NCBI GenBank assembly: GCA_021397835.1
Contig: JAJFZO010000049.1
Coordinates: 8,623,001 to 8,687,000 of the forward strand
DNA from: Moringa oleifera
Taxonomy: Eukaryota > Streptophyta > Magnoliopsida > Brassicales > Moringaceae
Direction of reading: 5' to 3'
Length of the DNA stretch: 64,000 nucleotides
Shown here: piece by piece, positions 36,555 through 47,940 of the stretch
How the letters are laid out: the number at the start of each line of letters is the position of its first letter
Position numbering within the stretch: the stretch's first letter is position 1
Made by a program: the position numbers and the translations under genes
The notes under the pieces: generated by a model
The model's input: the letters and a program-made list of their open reading frames with translations, nothing else
Databases searched by the model: none
What the model was told of the DNA's origin: nothing

Positions 36555-38772
36555 ATGGTTGAGGGTGGAATCGCAAAAGCTGATAAGACGGAATTCACAG
36601 CATGCTGGAATACAATATGGGAGACGCCTTACATTATGAGGCTTGCACTCTCAGCGGGGATTGGGGGGCTCCTCTTTGGTTATGATACAGGTAATTAACC
36701 AAAAAAAAAAAAAAAGAAACAGATAGTTCCCCTTTTACCCAATACAATTGGATATCTTTTTAAGTCCTTTCTTTAGATCTTGAAGTTAGATGACATTGCA
36801 TAACTGGAAGCACTTGGTTATTGGGATGTAGGAGTTATTTCTGGGGCCCTGCTTTACATTAAAGATGACTTTGATGAAGTTCAAAAGAAAACATGGCTTC
36901 AGGTGATCTCTGTTTCTCTCTTCTGTTTTGTTAGTTTGAATGAAGACAGTCAAAGATGCTGATTCCTAATTGCTTGATTTGCAGGAAACCATTGTCAGTA
37001 TGGCTGTGGCAGGAGCCATCATTGGTGCCGCATTTGGTGGATGGATCAATGACAGGTATGGGAGGAGGCTATCCATTCTCGTGGCTGATTTCTTATTCTT
37101 CGTAGGTGCAATAATCATGGCCATTGCTCCAGCACCCTGGGTAATTATTGTGGGAAGAATTTTTGTCGGCCTGGGAGTTGGAATGGCTTCCATGACCTCA
37201 CCTCTTTACATCTCCGAAGCCTCACCAGCCAAAATAAGAGGTGCTCTTGTAAGCACAAATGGTTTGCTAATCACTGGAGGCCAGTTCTTCTCTTATCTTA
37301 TCAATCTAGCTTTCACTCATGTACGTAGAAGCCAAACCAACTTTCACATAGGATAGCTAATTCCTCTCAAACAAGTAAAACAGTTAATTTTGACCCACTT
37401 TGAACAAATGGTATTTCCAGGCACCTGGAACCTGGCGTTGGATGCTTGGGATTGCAGGACTTCCAGCCTTGGTACAGTTTGTCTTGATGTTGTCCCTTCC
37501 TGAGTCTCCCAGATGGCTTTTCATGCAGGTTACAAGCTTTCTAAATTGAAAAGCCTTTTTGTTGATAAAGAGCAATTTGATGCAGTATTTAACTCATGCT
37601 TTATTATTCAGGGCAAGGTAGACGAGGCCAGGGAAATCTTAGAGAGGATTTACAGTCCAGTTGAAGTTGAAGAAGAGTTGAAAGCCTTGAAAGATTCAGT
37701 TGAAGCTGAGAAGGCTGAGCAGGAGGCTATTGGGGACAGTCTTGCTGCCAAACTGAAGAGTGCTTTTGGTAACAAAATTGTGCGCAGGGGACTCTATGCA
37801 GGCATCACAGTTCAAGTTGCTCAGCAGTTTGTGGGCATAAACACCGTCATGTATTATAGCCCTTCGATTGTTCAGTTCGCTGGATATGCCTCTAACAAGA
37901 CCGCTTTGGCTCTTTCCCTGATCACTTCTGGTCTCAATGCCATTGGCTCCATTTTCAGCATGGCATGTGTTGACAGATACGGAAGGAGGAAGTTGATGAT
38001 TTTGTCTATGTTTGGCATCATTACTTGCCTTGTGCTGTTAGGAATTGTTTTCAACCAAGCAGCCATCCACGCCCCCAAGATCGACCAATTTGATTCCACC
38101 CATTTTGCTGCCAATTCCACATGCTCTCCCTATGTTGCATCAAAGGATGTCTTCAAATGGAACTGCATGAAGTGCTTGAAAGCTGAGTGCGGTTTTTGTT
38201 CCAATGGAAAAGAAGAAGTAAGCGCATCCACCTTTTTTATCTCACTACTGCATTAACCGCAAGAACTCAATCTGACTTGTTGTATTGTGTGTGATCAGTA
38301 TGCTCCTGGAGCATGCTTGGCTTTGACAGATGAGCTGAAGGACTCATGCTTAGGAAAGGGTCGCACTTGGTTCAGGGATGGTTGCCCAAGCAAATTTGGA
38401 TTCCTGGCTGTCATCTTCCTGGCATTATACATCATCGTCTACTCACCTGGAATGGGAACCGTGCCATGGATCGTAAACTCTGAGATTTACCCATTGAGGT
38501 ACAGAGGGCTGGGCGGAGGCATTGCTGCAGTGTCCAACTGGGTTTCCAATCTGATAGTGAGTGAGACATTTTTGACTCTCACTCATGCTCTCGGTGCTTC
38601 AGGCACATTCCTGCTGTTTGCATTGTTCTCCGTCATCGGACTGATAGGTATTTTCTTCTTGGTACCTGAAACCAAAGGGCTGCAGTTTGAGGAGGTGGAG
38701 AAGATGCTGGATGAAGGGTTCTCACCGTTTGCCAAAGATAAGAAGCCTAAGAAGGCTGTAGATGATGCTTAA
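36555..38772 (+). CDS. INT4: Plasma-membrane inositol transporter, INT4-like
   Basis: Six exons: 36555-36690, 36832-36902, 36985-37320, 37421-37528, 37612-38217 and 38299-38772, all GT..AG and in phase, giving 576 residues (Arabidopsis INT4 has about 582). A 12-helix major facilitator of the sugar-porter family, expected to carry myo-inositol with protons into the cell. Signatures: [16 protein letters not shown] in TM1, DRYGRR (92-97), PESPRW (208-213), VDRYGRR (337-343) and PETKG (542-546). The long loop between TM9 and TM10 (about 365-450) has eight cysteines (388, 402, 405, 410, 413, 425, 436, 448), matching the extracellular PSI-like domain of plant INT2-4 type carriers. No tonoplast-type N-terminal extension is evident. 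The C-terminal tail is Lys/Asp-rich. Flanking segments are duplicated nearby. Confidence 0.93.
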
Positions 38773-38861
38773 TGTGCAAGCACCAGATACTCTGGTTGTC
38801 CTATAATAAACCTAAAACTACTTCGCTTTGTGACCAATAATGAAACTGGAGAGGTTCCAAT

Positions 38862-39055
38862 TCATTTATGTAATTAGGATGGCCCTGACGCTTGCTTGCG
38901 CTGACTGGTATTTATTGACGAGGTTGGGACAGACAGGACAATTATAATCAATCGGATATGAATTCTTGATAGTTTCGTCCATCTTTTATCACTTTGATTT
39001 TTGTTACTCTTTCTGCATTTCATCTTCTTTCATTCTCTTGCGAAGATGGCCTACA
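38862..39055 (+). repeat. INT4 3' flank, original of the duplicate at 49 kb
   Basis: These ~195 bases just after the INT4 stop are repeated at 49051-49222; shared blocks include CTCTTTCTGCATTTCATCTT and CATTTATGTAAT. Probably 3' UTR of INT4. Confidence 0.7.
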
Positions 39056-39092
39056 TGAACAAAATGGGCAATCTAAATTCTGCATCGGCCTA

Positions 39093-40163
39093 CTTAAGTT
39101 TTTTTTTTTTTTTTGCAAAAGTTAAGGACGATTGATTGTCTTAGATTATCCATCAACACACACTTAACGTTCTAAATTTAGCTCCAGCTAACAGAGTTAG
39201 TACAATCAAACCCACCATTGACGTTCTGCAATTCCTTGATGCTAGTAATGAATGCCAAATGTTTTCCTCTCAGAAAGACTGAATCCAAACATGCTGTGTA
39301 ACTAAATATAGGGTAACAGTAGAGGTGAACATAGTTGGGGTTCGATTTAGTTTCGGTTTCAATTCGTCAGTTCAAAGTTCGTGATTAGAATGAACTGAAA
39401 TTTAAACTATTAAGTTGCGATTTCAGCTAAAGTTTTATTCGAAATCAGTTTAAGTTTTGATTGATAAGCAATTCAATTTCGATTTCGGTTCATATTCGAT
39501 TTATATTTTAATTATAAATTTAGTATTTTTATTTTAATTATAAATTTTTAATAAAAATAAAAATAAAAATAATCATGCTTTTATTAAAATATATATTTTA
39601 AAATTAAAATTATTTTTAAAAATAAAATTTTTAATATTTTAAAAATTAATTTAATTAAAAATAGAACCTAAACCATTATTTGAAACTATCGTTTTCAGTT
39701 TTGATTCAAAATTTACATTAATTATAACTAAATTATTTTTAAAATAATTTTGATTACCATTTAAAATCAAAATCGTTTATATCAATTTCGATTCACTTTA
39801 AAATTTAAAAATTATAATTTAATTTACCAGTTCAAATCAAACTGTTATGATCGCTCTAGGTTAGATAACAGTGATGATGTTGTGGGCATTACAATGGTGT
39901 TGTGGGCATTATAAAAATGGTGATGAAATGGGAGATAAATCACAAGTTGGAAATTTCTTAGAGGTGATGTGGAATTATTGTTGAGGTCGTCGCCAACGTC
40001 GCAAACAGAGGCAGCTTGTCCAACGTTTCACTTGGTATGATCAGCGTATCTCTCTCATCTCTCGCTCACGGATTGTATTCCACAGTAGCATTGTTTCGAG
40101 TGTTTAGTTGGTTTTTGAATTTTCTTGCAAACCCAACAACATACCCACTGCAAATTTCAGTGA
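39093..40163 (+). repeat. INT4-flank duplication, copy B (X, MITE, Y)
   Basis: Segment X (39098-39300) directly follows the INT4 3' flank, then a MITE (39314-39872) and segment Y (to 40163), where a LINE poly(A) tail begins. Relative to copy A it lacks about 130 bases between X and the MITE site and about 80 within Y. No transporter exons follow, so this looks like the upstream part of a lost second INT4 copy. Confidence 0.7.
39314..39872. mobile_element. hAT-like MITE
   Basis: About 545 bases flanked by TAACAGTA (39314-39321) and TAACAGTG (39866-39873), an 8-base target duplication with one mismatch. Ends are imperfect inverted repeats (TAGAGGTGAACATA left; TAGAGCGATCATA as reverse complement of the right), and the interior starts with GGTTCGATTT/TCGGTTTC runs and ends with related reverse-complement sequence, as in many plant hAT-type MITEs. 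No coding capacity. Copy A of the duplicated segment has no insertion here, giving a natural empty site. Confidence 0.6.
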
Positions 40164-41600
40164 GTTTTTTTTTTTTTAATGGCAAATACTAGAAACTTTT
40201 CATTGAACAGCAAAAATTACATAATCCAGTTGATAGGCAATACCCACAAAACAATTCCTCCCCCAAGATCAATTGGGAGATGGGCTAGCCTACGTGCCAA
40301 ATCATTAGCTTTTCCTACAGCTGTCCTTAAAAGAGCAAATAGAAAAACATAAACTCTCGGGCATCATGACATAAGCTACTCCATTCATGCAGGAATTGAT
40401 CTCCTTTGTATCTCCTGGATGGCCTGTGAGCAACTACTCTCAACTTCGGGAGGCATGTCTTTGAAGTTTAAAGCCTTCTCCACTCCGTATCTATTGGCTA
40501 GCATCTCACTCTGCCTTGGAGGTTGAACTCCGTTCCGTATAGTAAGAACACCAAAAATGACTTCACTATGATCGTTCCTAACCACGGCTCCCATCTTAAC
40601 TTGAGAAGAACGTTCATCATAAGAGACATCGGTATTCAATTTGAAGCTTCTTGGAGCTGGAGGTTGCCATACAGTCAGGCTTTAACTTAGTCACTCGTTG
40701 TGCTTCCTGTAAGAAAGATTATAAAATTGTGCAGGAGGTTAGGTTTTCTTTTTGCCGGAAAACATATGGAGGCCGCTCGATAATTATTGAGACTTCATAT
40801 GATGCATATATATTTAAGTAAAAATTACATTAGTATTAATCATTACACATCGTATAATGTAAATATTGATCAGATTGTTTTTTGAGCTCTGGGCTTTTTA
40901 TTGGGCTTCTCTGATTTACTTCTGGGCTCTTTCTGTGTTCTTGAGTTTGGGCTTATGACGTTGAGCCTTTGGATCAGTGAACTTGGGTTTCAGTTTGGAT
41001 ATGGTTGGAGTCCATTATTAAAATGGATCTTGACTTGTTGAGGGCATGCTAAGTTTTGATCACGAAGAAACCTATTACGGTTTGCCCAGATGCTTCTGCA
41101 CACTGAAGAGGTCTAGCATATGCCAACTATCCATCTGATCTATAATAAGTTCCATGTTTTATCGTTCAGAGTTAAACTTGATCGCCTCACCCAGTCCCTC
41201 CTTTTATGCCTTCCCACACATGTTGGCTAAGAGGACATGAAAAGAGTGAATGATGGGGAGTTTCCTCTTGGTGCATGGCAAACACGACATCAAACTGTGA
41301 CAGGAATGCCTTTGCAGTGCAGAGCTATCATAGTTGGCAGGGTTTCTTTCCATAATAATAGGGATCTCTTTATGCAATAATGATCGGGCAATACAGTATC
41401 CAATCTTGACAATACACTTACCATGTGTACAACCCAAACAAATGAGCTTATCTGACATCGTCTTCCTGCTCAAAGGGATGTTCAGAATGGTGTTGTAGTC
41501 GTTTGGTAAGAAAAGTTTAGTTTCCTCGCAGGTAAACCACTGTTTCGTAACTGGATCTATCAAACTACTCACTGGTTTTTCTGATGGCAATAGAAGCTTG
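40164..41600 (-). mobile_element. 5'-truncated LINE remnant
   Basis: On the minus strand the sequence ends in a poly(A) tail (poly-T at about 40164-40179 on plus). Upstream of it are a degenerate RNase H-like domain (WQPPAPRSFKLNTDVSYDE at about 40669-40613, GAVVRNDHSEVIFGV; then, after stops, NDLARRLAHLPIDLGG) and further up a zinc-type reverse-transcriptase tail (NTILNIPLSRKTMSDKLI, about 41500). Several stops and frameshifts make it dead. This order (RT tail, RNase H, short 3' UTR, poly(A)) is that of plant L1-type LINEs. The 5' break is near 41600, next to the hairpin array. It is inserted in segment Y of copy B. Confidence 0.75.
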
Positions 41601-41605
41601 CCATG

Positions 41606-41727
41606 CTTGCTGCATGGTGCAGTAAGTAACGGCTAGCGACTGCGGCAGTGGCAGTCACTGGGCAATACATGTCGCGGCTTGCTGCAAAGTGCAGCGAGCC
41701 AAACGACCGCCACTTCTGGTGGTCGCT
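41606..41727. repeat. Array of four GC-rich hairpins
   Basis: Two hairpin types alternate A-B-A-B within 122 bases. A1 (41606-41626): CTTGCTGCA/TGCAGTAAG, loop TGG. B1 (41635-41659): AGCGACTGC/GGCAGTCACT, one mismatch. A2 (41676-41700): GGCTTGCTGCA/TGCAGCGAGCC, 11 pairs, loop AAG. B2 (41703-41727): CGACCGCC/GGTGGTCG at its core. Repeated GC-rich palindromes of this kind are typical of subterminal regions of CACTA or Mutator-like DNA transposons, where transposase binds; that identity is inferred. Confidence 0.7.
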
Positions 41728-41744
41728 GGACACTTAGAAAACTA

Positions 41745-42000
41745 GGGCTTGCCCTAGTTTTCTTTCCTCACGCGTCGCTCCCTCCCTTTTTCTCTCCTTC
41801 TCTTCTCTGCAAGTGTCCTTCTCTGTCTCTTTGCAACTCCTCCTTTCTTTCTCTGCAACTTTCCCTCTCTTTCTCTCTGCGACTCTTCTCTTTGTTTGCA
41901 AATCTCCTTCCTCTGGCTAGTTTCCATGCGATCAGAGAATTTAAAGATTTGGTGAACAGCAACATCTTCAGCGAATCTACTGCCAGAACTTGTACTAAGT
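41745..42000 (+). other. CT-rich tract with repeated CTCTGCAACT motif
   Basis: A pyrimidine-rich stretch in which CT runs alternate with TGCAAGT, TGCAACT, TGCAACT, TGCGACT and TGCAAAT about every 25 bases. It has an open frame on plus but no ATG start. It looks like the leader or terminal region of a transposon. Confidence 0.45.
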
Positions 42001-42021
42001 AAGTATAAAAAAGTTGGTTAG

Positions 42022-43128
42022 ATTAGATTTAATAATTTTTGGTTATATTAGTTAGATATAATTATTAAATTAGATTGTAATTAATTTGAGATAGAATAAT
42101 TTAATTATATTTTTTAAAAAAATTAAATTAGTTAGACGTTATTTAAAATTTTAAGTTGTTAATTTTATTTGTTAATAAGTTTAGTTTTCGTTATCTTAGT
42201 TAGATATAATTATTTAATTACATTGTAATTAATTTGTGATAAATAATTTAATTAGATGTTTAAAAATTAAATTAGTCGGATGTTAATTAAAATTTAAGTT
42301 GTTAATTAATAAATTTAGTTTTGTTATATTAGTCAGATATATTTATTTAATTACATTGTAATTAATTTGTTATAAATAATTTAATTTGGTCTTTTAAAAA
42401 TGTTAAATTAGTTAGAAGTTAATTTAATTTTATTTGTTAAAAAATTTGGTTTATTTTAAATTAATTATATAATAGTTTAATTAGATTATAATTGGGGATA
42501 AATAATTTGAATAGATTTTTTAGAAATTACATTAATTAAGATGTTAATTAAATTTTGTGGTTATTAATTTGAAATAAATCATTTAATGATATTTTTTTAA
42601 AAAAATTAAATTAGTCATATGTCAATTAATTACATTTTGTAGTTGCTTATTTTATTTGTTAATAAATTTAGGTTTTGTTAGATTAGTTAGATAAAATTGT
42701 TTAATTAGATTGCAATTAATTTCTAATAAATAATATAATGAGATTTTTTTGAATTATTTAATTAGTTTGATGTTAATTAAATTTTTAGTTCTTAATTTTA
42801 TTTGTTAAACAATTTGGTTTTTGTTAAATTAATTATATATTAGTTTAATTAAATTGTAATTGGGGATAAATAATTTGAATAGATTTTTATGAAAATTATA
42901 TTAATTAAATTTAATAGTTATTAATTAAAAATAAATTATTTAATTAAATTTTGTAAGTTTATTAATTTTATTTGTTAATAGATTTAGTTTTTTATAGAGT
43001 AGTTAGATAATTGTTTTATTAGATTGTACTAAATTTGAAAAAAATAATTTATGTAGTTTTTTTTAATATTAAATTAGTTAGCCATTAATCAAATTTTAGT
43101 TGTTAATTTTATTTATTAATAAATTTAG
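42022..43128 (+). repeat. Degenerate AT-rich tandem repeat
   Basis: At least seven diverged head-to-tail units of roughly 130-220 bases. Each contains a TTAGATTGTAATTAATTTG-like core, a GATAAATAATTTAAT-like core and ends in TTTGTTAATAAATTTAG or a variant (unit ends near 42184, 42318, 42449, 42671, 42817, 42987, 43128). Together with the hairpins just upstream it probably belongs to one DNA transposon. Confidence 0.75.
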
Positions 43129-43199
43129 TTTACATGTGTTAGACTTGATAGACAATATATTAATGTAATTAAGACATATCTTTTAAATATACTATTTAA

Positions 43200-46100
43200 A
43201 AATTATTGGTGAATAATTTACTATCGCCCATGTGTTTACACGTACATCAAATTAGTAAATTATTTGATAATAATTCTTAAATTAAATGGTGGCATAATAC
43301 TACAATAAAAAAGTCAAAGAAAATACGTTCTCGGAAGGAGACCTTGTCATAAGAAGAGCTAGTGTGTCCAAGCCACAAGAAGCTGCCGAAAAGCTGGCCC
43401 AAAATTAAGAGGGTCCTTATCAATTGACAAAGATCGTTGTAGGAGGCATGTATAAGCTCATTACTTTGGAAGATAAGAAATTCCTAGAACGTGAGATTTG
43501 AAAAACCTGAAAAAGCACTATTAGTAGACGAAGCTTGAAATGAAATCAAAGTACTCTCCTATTTTGCCATTTTCAATTAGTCTAAATTTATTTGAACAAT
43601 CTGACTAAGTTAATGACTTATGGACCACATATGTATCAGTCTGCAAGAGAGAAATAAGACCGCGGACTGAATGGTTATCGATCCCTAAAAGCCTACAAAG
43701 AAAACTACTTTGCAGATTACCATGTCACTAGTTCATAAACTCAACTAAGGTTAGCCGACCAAAACCATAAGATTTACTTTTGGATTGCAAAGGTGCTAGT
43801 TTGAAGGTAAGGGTAATGTTGTGAACTATGGATCATCAGTTCGCCAATAAAGCAAACGTGTAACGAAACTAGTTCGTAGATAGTGGAGCAAAGAAAATAT
43901 AAGAATTCGGTAAACTTAAAGCAATCTGAAAAAAACAATCCGAAAGAAGGACTTATCCCAAAGAAAAATTTAGCCACCAAAGAACCAATGAAAAAAGAGA
44001 AAAAGATCTGCAAATCATGATTTAATAAACAAAATTAAAATTAAGAAATTACATAAAATAAAAAAAAAAAGAAAAAGCAGATAAGGCTTATTCTAGCTTC
44101 ATTAAAGCATCAACCGCTCCAAAAGAGGTCACCATCCCCTCATCAATAAACACCTCAGAGGATTCTTCCACAAGGGCTAGGGAAGGAAGCACCACCACTT
44201 TATCAAACCAATCCATGTAAAATTTCAAGCCCAAGGTGAGCTTTAATTACTTTCTTTTTGGTCTCTTGAAGCATATAATGAAAGCAGCGATGTAGAACTT
44301 CTCCTTCTCATTTAAGTACTCTGTTAACGTCTTGTAGACCTCTATAGTGCATGACAAGTATCAAAAAGGCAACCTTTAAAGTCTACATGAAGGGAAGTTA
44401 GTTAAGCCTCAAAATCCACAACATAAGCCTTAATAGATGATAACTTAGAATTCAAAATCTAGAGAGATTTATCGACCTCCATGCCCCACTTTCATCTCAC
44501 TCTCCCTAGACTTGAGCTAGCTCTATGTCCAAGGCCTTTTTAGCATTCTGAGTGATCTCTAGCTACTTCATGCCCTTATCATTATTCTTGGTTTCATGGA
44601 AAAGATATTTTGCCAGTACCTTTGAAGGCACGCTGAAGATAACATGTTAAAAAAAGAAAAAAAAAGAAAGAGTAAAAAAAAGAGAGAATTATTTACTTGA
44701 GTAATATGAAGAAGTACGATATAGGCCATCTTATCTAAGGTTTCCTCTTTGATGCAAGCCAATTCAATGGGCAATAACAAGTGCTTGGCAATGTCGAAAG
44801 TAATAATGTCATTATGAATCACGTCTATCACCTGCACATTCCATATAGGCATAAATTTTAGAGATGACTAAGGTAAAGGAATAGTAATTAGCTAGGCACT
44901 GGAAGCCACCGCTACAAGAGGCGCATGGACTATGAGTATGGAAAGCAACGATGTGATGACTAGAAACGCCAATGAAAGCGAACATAAAGTAACTACCAAA
45001 GAAGGCCTTGCGACATTGACAGGAGCTGGTGATTGCACGATGGTCTATAAGCGCTTATATTTACAGTAATAGGACTCGATCACAAAAGCTTAACATTTCA
45101 CCTGCTTATAGAGGTTGGTTAAATCAATCTAGTCAGCCATGTTCAAGGAGGAGTGGCTGAAGGATGATAGGTCCATAAAAGCATCAAAGTTCGCAAAAGA
45201 ACGTGAACATAAATAAAAAGTTGGCATGAATCCAAGGTAAAAAAAAAAAAAAAACTTAAAACAAGAAGTATAAAATGAAAAGTGAACATGACTAACTACT
45301 GGCATTTACTACATCTTTAAAAAAGAACAAAAAGAACATACGGGAGGCATTAAGGGATTAATTCTAATGAGACAGAGTGAGACAGGGTAAGAACCTATGA
45401 ACACAAACCAGAATGGCTCCATCAATTACTTCACTCATACTACTAAGGGGGACAGTTGTGGAGAATCTCGAAAACTTCTTAGCTATAAAGATCAAAAAAG
45501 AAGGGGGCTTTACTAAGATAAGGATTGACTCCCTACTTAAAGTAACACTTCAACAATTTGTCCCAAAATATAAAGAAAAAATTTCTCTTTAAATGATCTA
45601 AATCATGAGGAGGAGGTCCTAAAAATTTTTTACCCTGATGAGCTAATGAAAAACTTGGCAAAGACATCTATGAAGAAGTAATTGAAACCTGCACTCACTG
45701 CATCTCTTAGGTAGCCCACTATATAGTAGCAACTTTTTAAGGTCAATTATGAGTGAGAAATGCAACAGTAGCTATACAACTCCCACCTAAAATGATAGCA
45801 ATATCTTAATCCCCATAACTAAAGCCTCCTTATAGATGCAAAAATAGTGCCAAGAAAATTCATAGGCCTTGTCTTACGGTAAGGAAAGAAAGATGGAGAC
45901 AAACTCACTCCAACCATATAGGTCAGAAATAGACTTAAGACAAGACAAGAATGAGTGATAGTGGAAGAAAGTGATGCAATTGCAAAAGACTCAAACATTG
46001 CAGGAATGAGAGAAAAAGAAGCAAAGGAAAGAAGAAAGACTTTTGCCTAATTCTCACTTTAAAAAAAAATGACATCATTTATAAACTTGGTCATATGTAT

Positions 46101-47600
46101 TATTAGGGAGTACAAAAAGCCTGTAAGATCGATAACAGAGGCATCTCTGTGCCAAATAGTGACAAAGATCCTAACCAATGAATTTGAAAGAAACCTTTTC
46201 AGATGCTAACACATGGTAAGCACCCAACTAAAGAATTTAAAGAGCCTTGAGCATAGGAAATAAGGTTGTGAGAAAATGACGTGTCACCTTAAAAAGACTG
46301 ACATAGGTGATGTACCAGACACACGTCACCACCTTGGTAAGAGAATCTAAAAAGATTGGATCTAAGATAATTAAGACAACCATTGCCCATCAAGTCTTAC
46401 AAAAAATGAGAAGTTTTTTATCATCATCAATTCAAACAAAATATAAGGTAATGACACACAAAAATTAGCCTAAAAAGCATAGATGAATCAATAAGTGCCT
46501 CACGACCACAGGAAGAACACTAAAGGTTTCGATAAACTTCTTAACATCGTGGACCTAATAACTCTACATCTAAACAAACTCAGTAATTTCAGATGATAGC
46601 GGATCAGTCATGGCTTACTTACTCCACAATCAAGTGTCAAGTAGACTCAACGATGCTGTAAGAGAATGGAATCGTTGACCTTTTTACCAAATAGGGTCAT
46701 AAAATAAACCAATGGTAATTGAAGTCACATTGGCCTTGCCTCACATGCGTATTCGATAACTCCACCAGAAGTGACATGTAGCTTAATCAATCACATCTTG
46801 GTTTAACCAAAAGACTGGATTAGAGGACTAAAATGGCCACCATGTCCTCAAAGAAGTTCAAATTCCTTCACATTGAATACACCAAGCTGCTTTTTTGATT
46901 AAAAGAGTGGTGGACTTTTGATGATCCTAAATCTATATTGGGCTTGGCCTGATATCAAAGGGTTTATCTTGGTAAGGCCTATATTGAGTCATGCTATCCT
47001 AAAAGCCATGTCAAATAGTAAAGCTGACATGGCCAAGATGAAATTACGCAGAATCAACGGAAGACACACTGACAGATGGCTAGTCATCTAGTCAACTATG
47101 TTTATCATTTTTTAGGAACCAACTAACAAGATAAATGACACATTTTGGAGGTCGTTAAAATGACGATTCAACATCCTACTTAGCACTGCAAAGATAAGCC
47201 AACTTTGACCAAATGATCAAAATACCCTCCGACATAGCTATATAAAATAGGATCATAAGTGTGGTATTTTTCTAAAGCTCTTTTACCGGTAAAAACACTC
47301 AATTATATGTCACTAACTCATCATTGTAAGGTATCTCGATTGGACCAGATATGCTTACTTGATTATTTCATAGTGTTGCAAGTTCCTATCATTAACCATT
47401 CTTGTATCTTCGATCGTTAAGCATCCACCACAATTGATCATTTGTTACCCTATTTTTTCAATAACATCATATATAAAACAATACTCAACCATCGCGGCAC
47501 CAACTCTGTCCTAAATCAAAAGACATCATACAATAAAAGGAAACAATAAGCAATCCAAATCATTACTTTAAAAAAATAAATAATTAAAAGGGTCATTACA
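43200..47600 (-). mobile_element. Decayed repetitive DNA with minus-strand coding relics
   Basis: Composition is clearly richer than the neighbouring deserts, but no long frame survives. The minus strand shows coding-like pieces: about 44852-44695 (ending VLLHITQ at a GTAAAT donor), 44650-44530 (SVPSKVLAKYLFHETKNND, then a coiled-coil-like AKKALDIELAQ), about 44340-44250 (EVYKTLTEYLNEKEKFYIAAF), and 45600-45430. The layout resembles the gypsy-type transposase-like ORFs carried by some plant retroelements, but I cannot prove it. Near 47490 the plus strand has CGGCACCAACTCTGTCC, similar to the segment following some plant gypsy LTRs, and a TATA-like TATATAAAATAG lies near 47230. Confidence 0.35.
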
Positions 47601-47611
47601 CTTGAATTCTA

Positions 47612-47940
47612 TTCTAGCAATGTTTTGAATGTTTTGTTAGTTTTTGAATTTTCTTTGAAACCAAACAACACACCCATTTCAAATTCTAGTAGAGTTTGGA
47701 TACCCAGATTAATGGGCTTGCTCATACTGATATGGAGTGTTCTTTTAATGGGCTTTGCTTTCTTTATCCAGTTTTGATAGAGAATTTAAAGTTTTAATAA
47801 ATAAGAATAAAGAAATGGATAAATACTAGAGACATTAAAATAAAGAAAGTTGTTTTCCTCTAATATGGTTCTAGTTATGAGATTGAAACTTATTCAATAT
47901 AGAATCTTCTAGGCACATTTAAAAAATAGTAACAAGAAAT
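47612..47940 (+). repeat. INT4-flank duplication, copy C (segment Y only)
   Basis: Similar to 34610-34890 in copy A: shared ACCAAACAACACACCCA, GATACCCAGATT and GAATAAAGAAAT blocks and a matching end (ATTCAATAT.GAATCTT). It overlaps copy B by about 90 bases of Y, so it is a third copy, not the other half of copy B. Confidence 0.7.

Noticed and set aside
37513..37611. Alternative start of INT4 exon 5 reading through intron 4
   Set aside because: The frame differs from that of exon 4, and splicing 37528 to 37612 restores the conserved carrier sequence.
41204..41590. 128-codon frame as a separate gene
   Set aside because: It begins without ATG and matches the reverse-transcriptase tail of a LINE; treated as part of that element.
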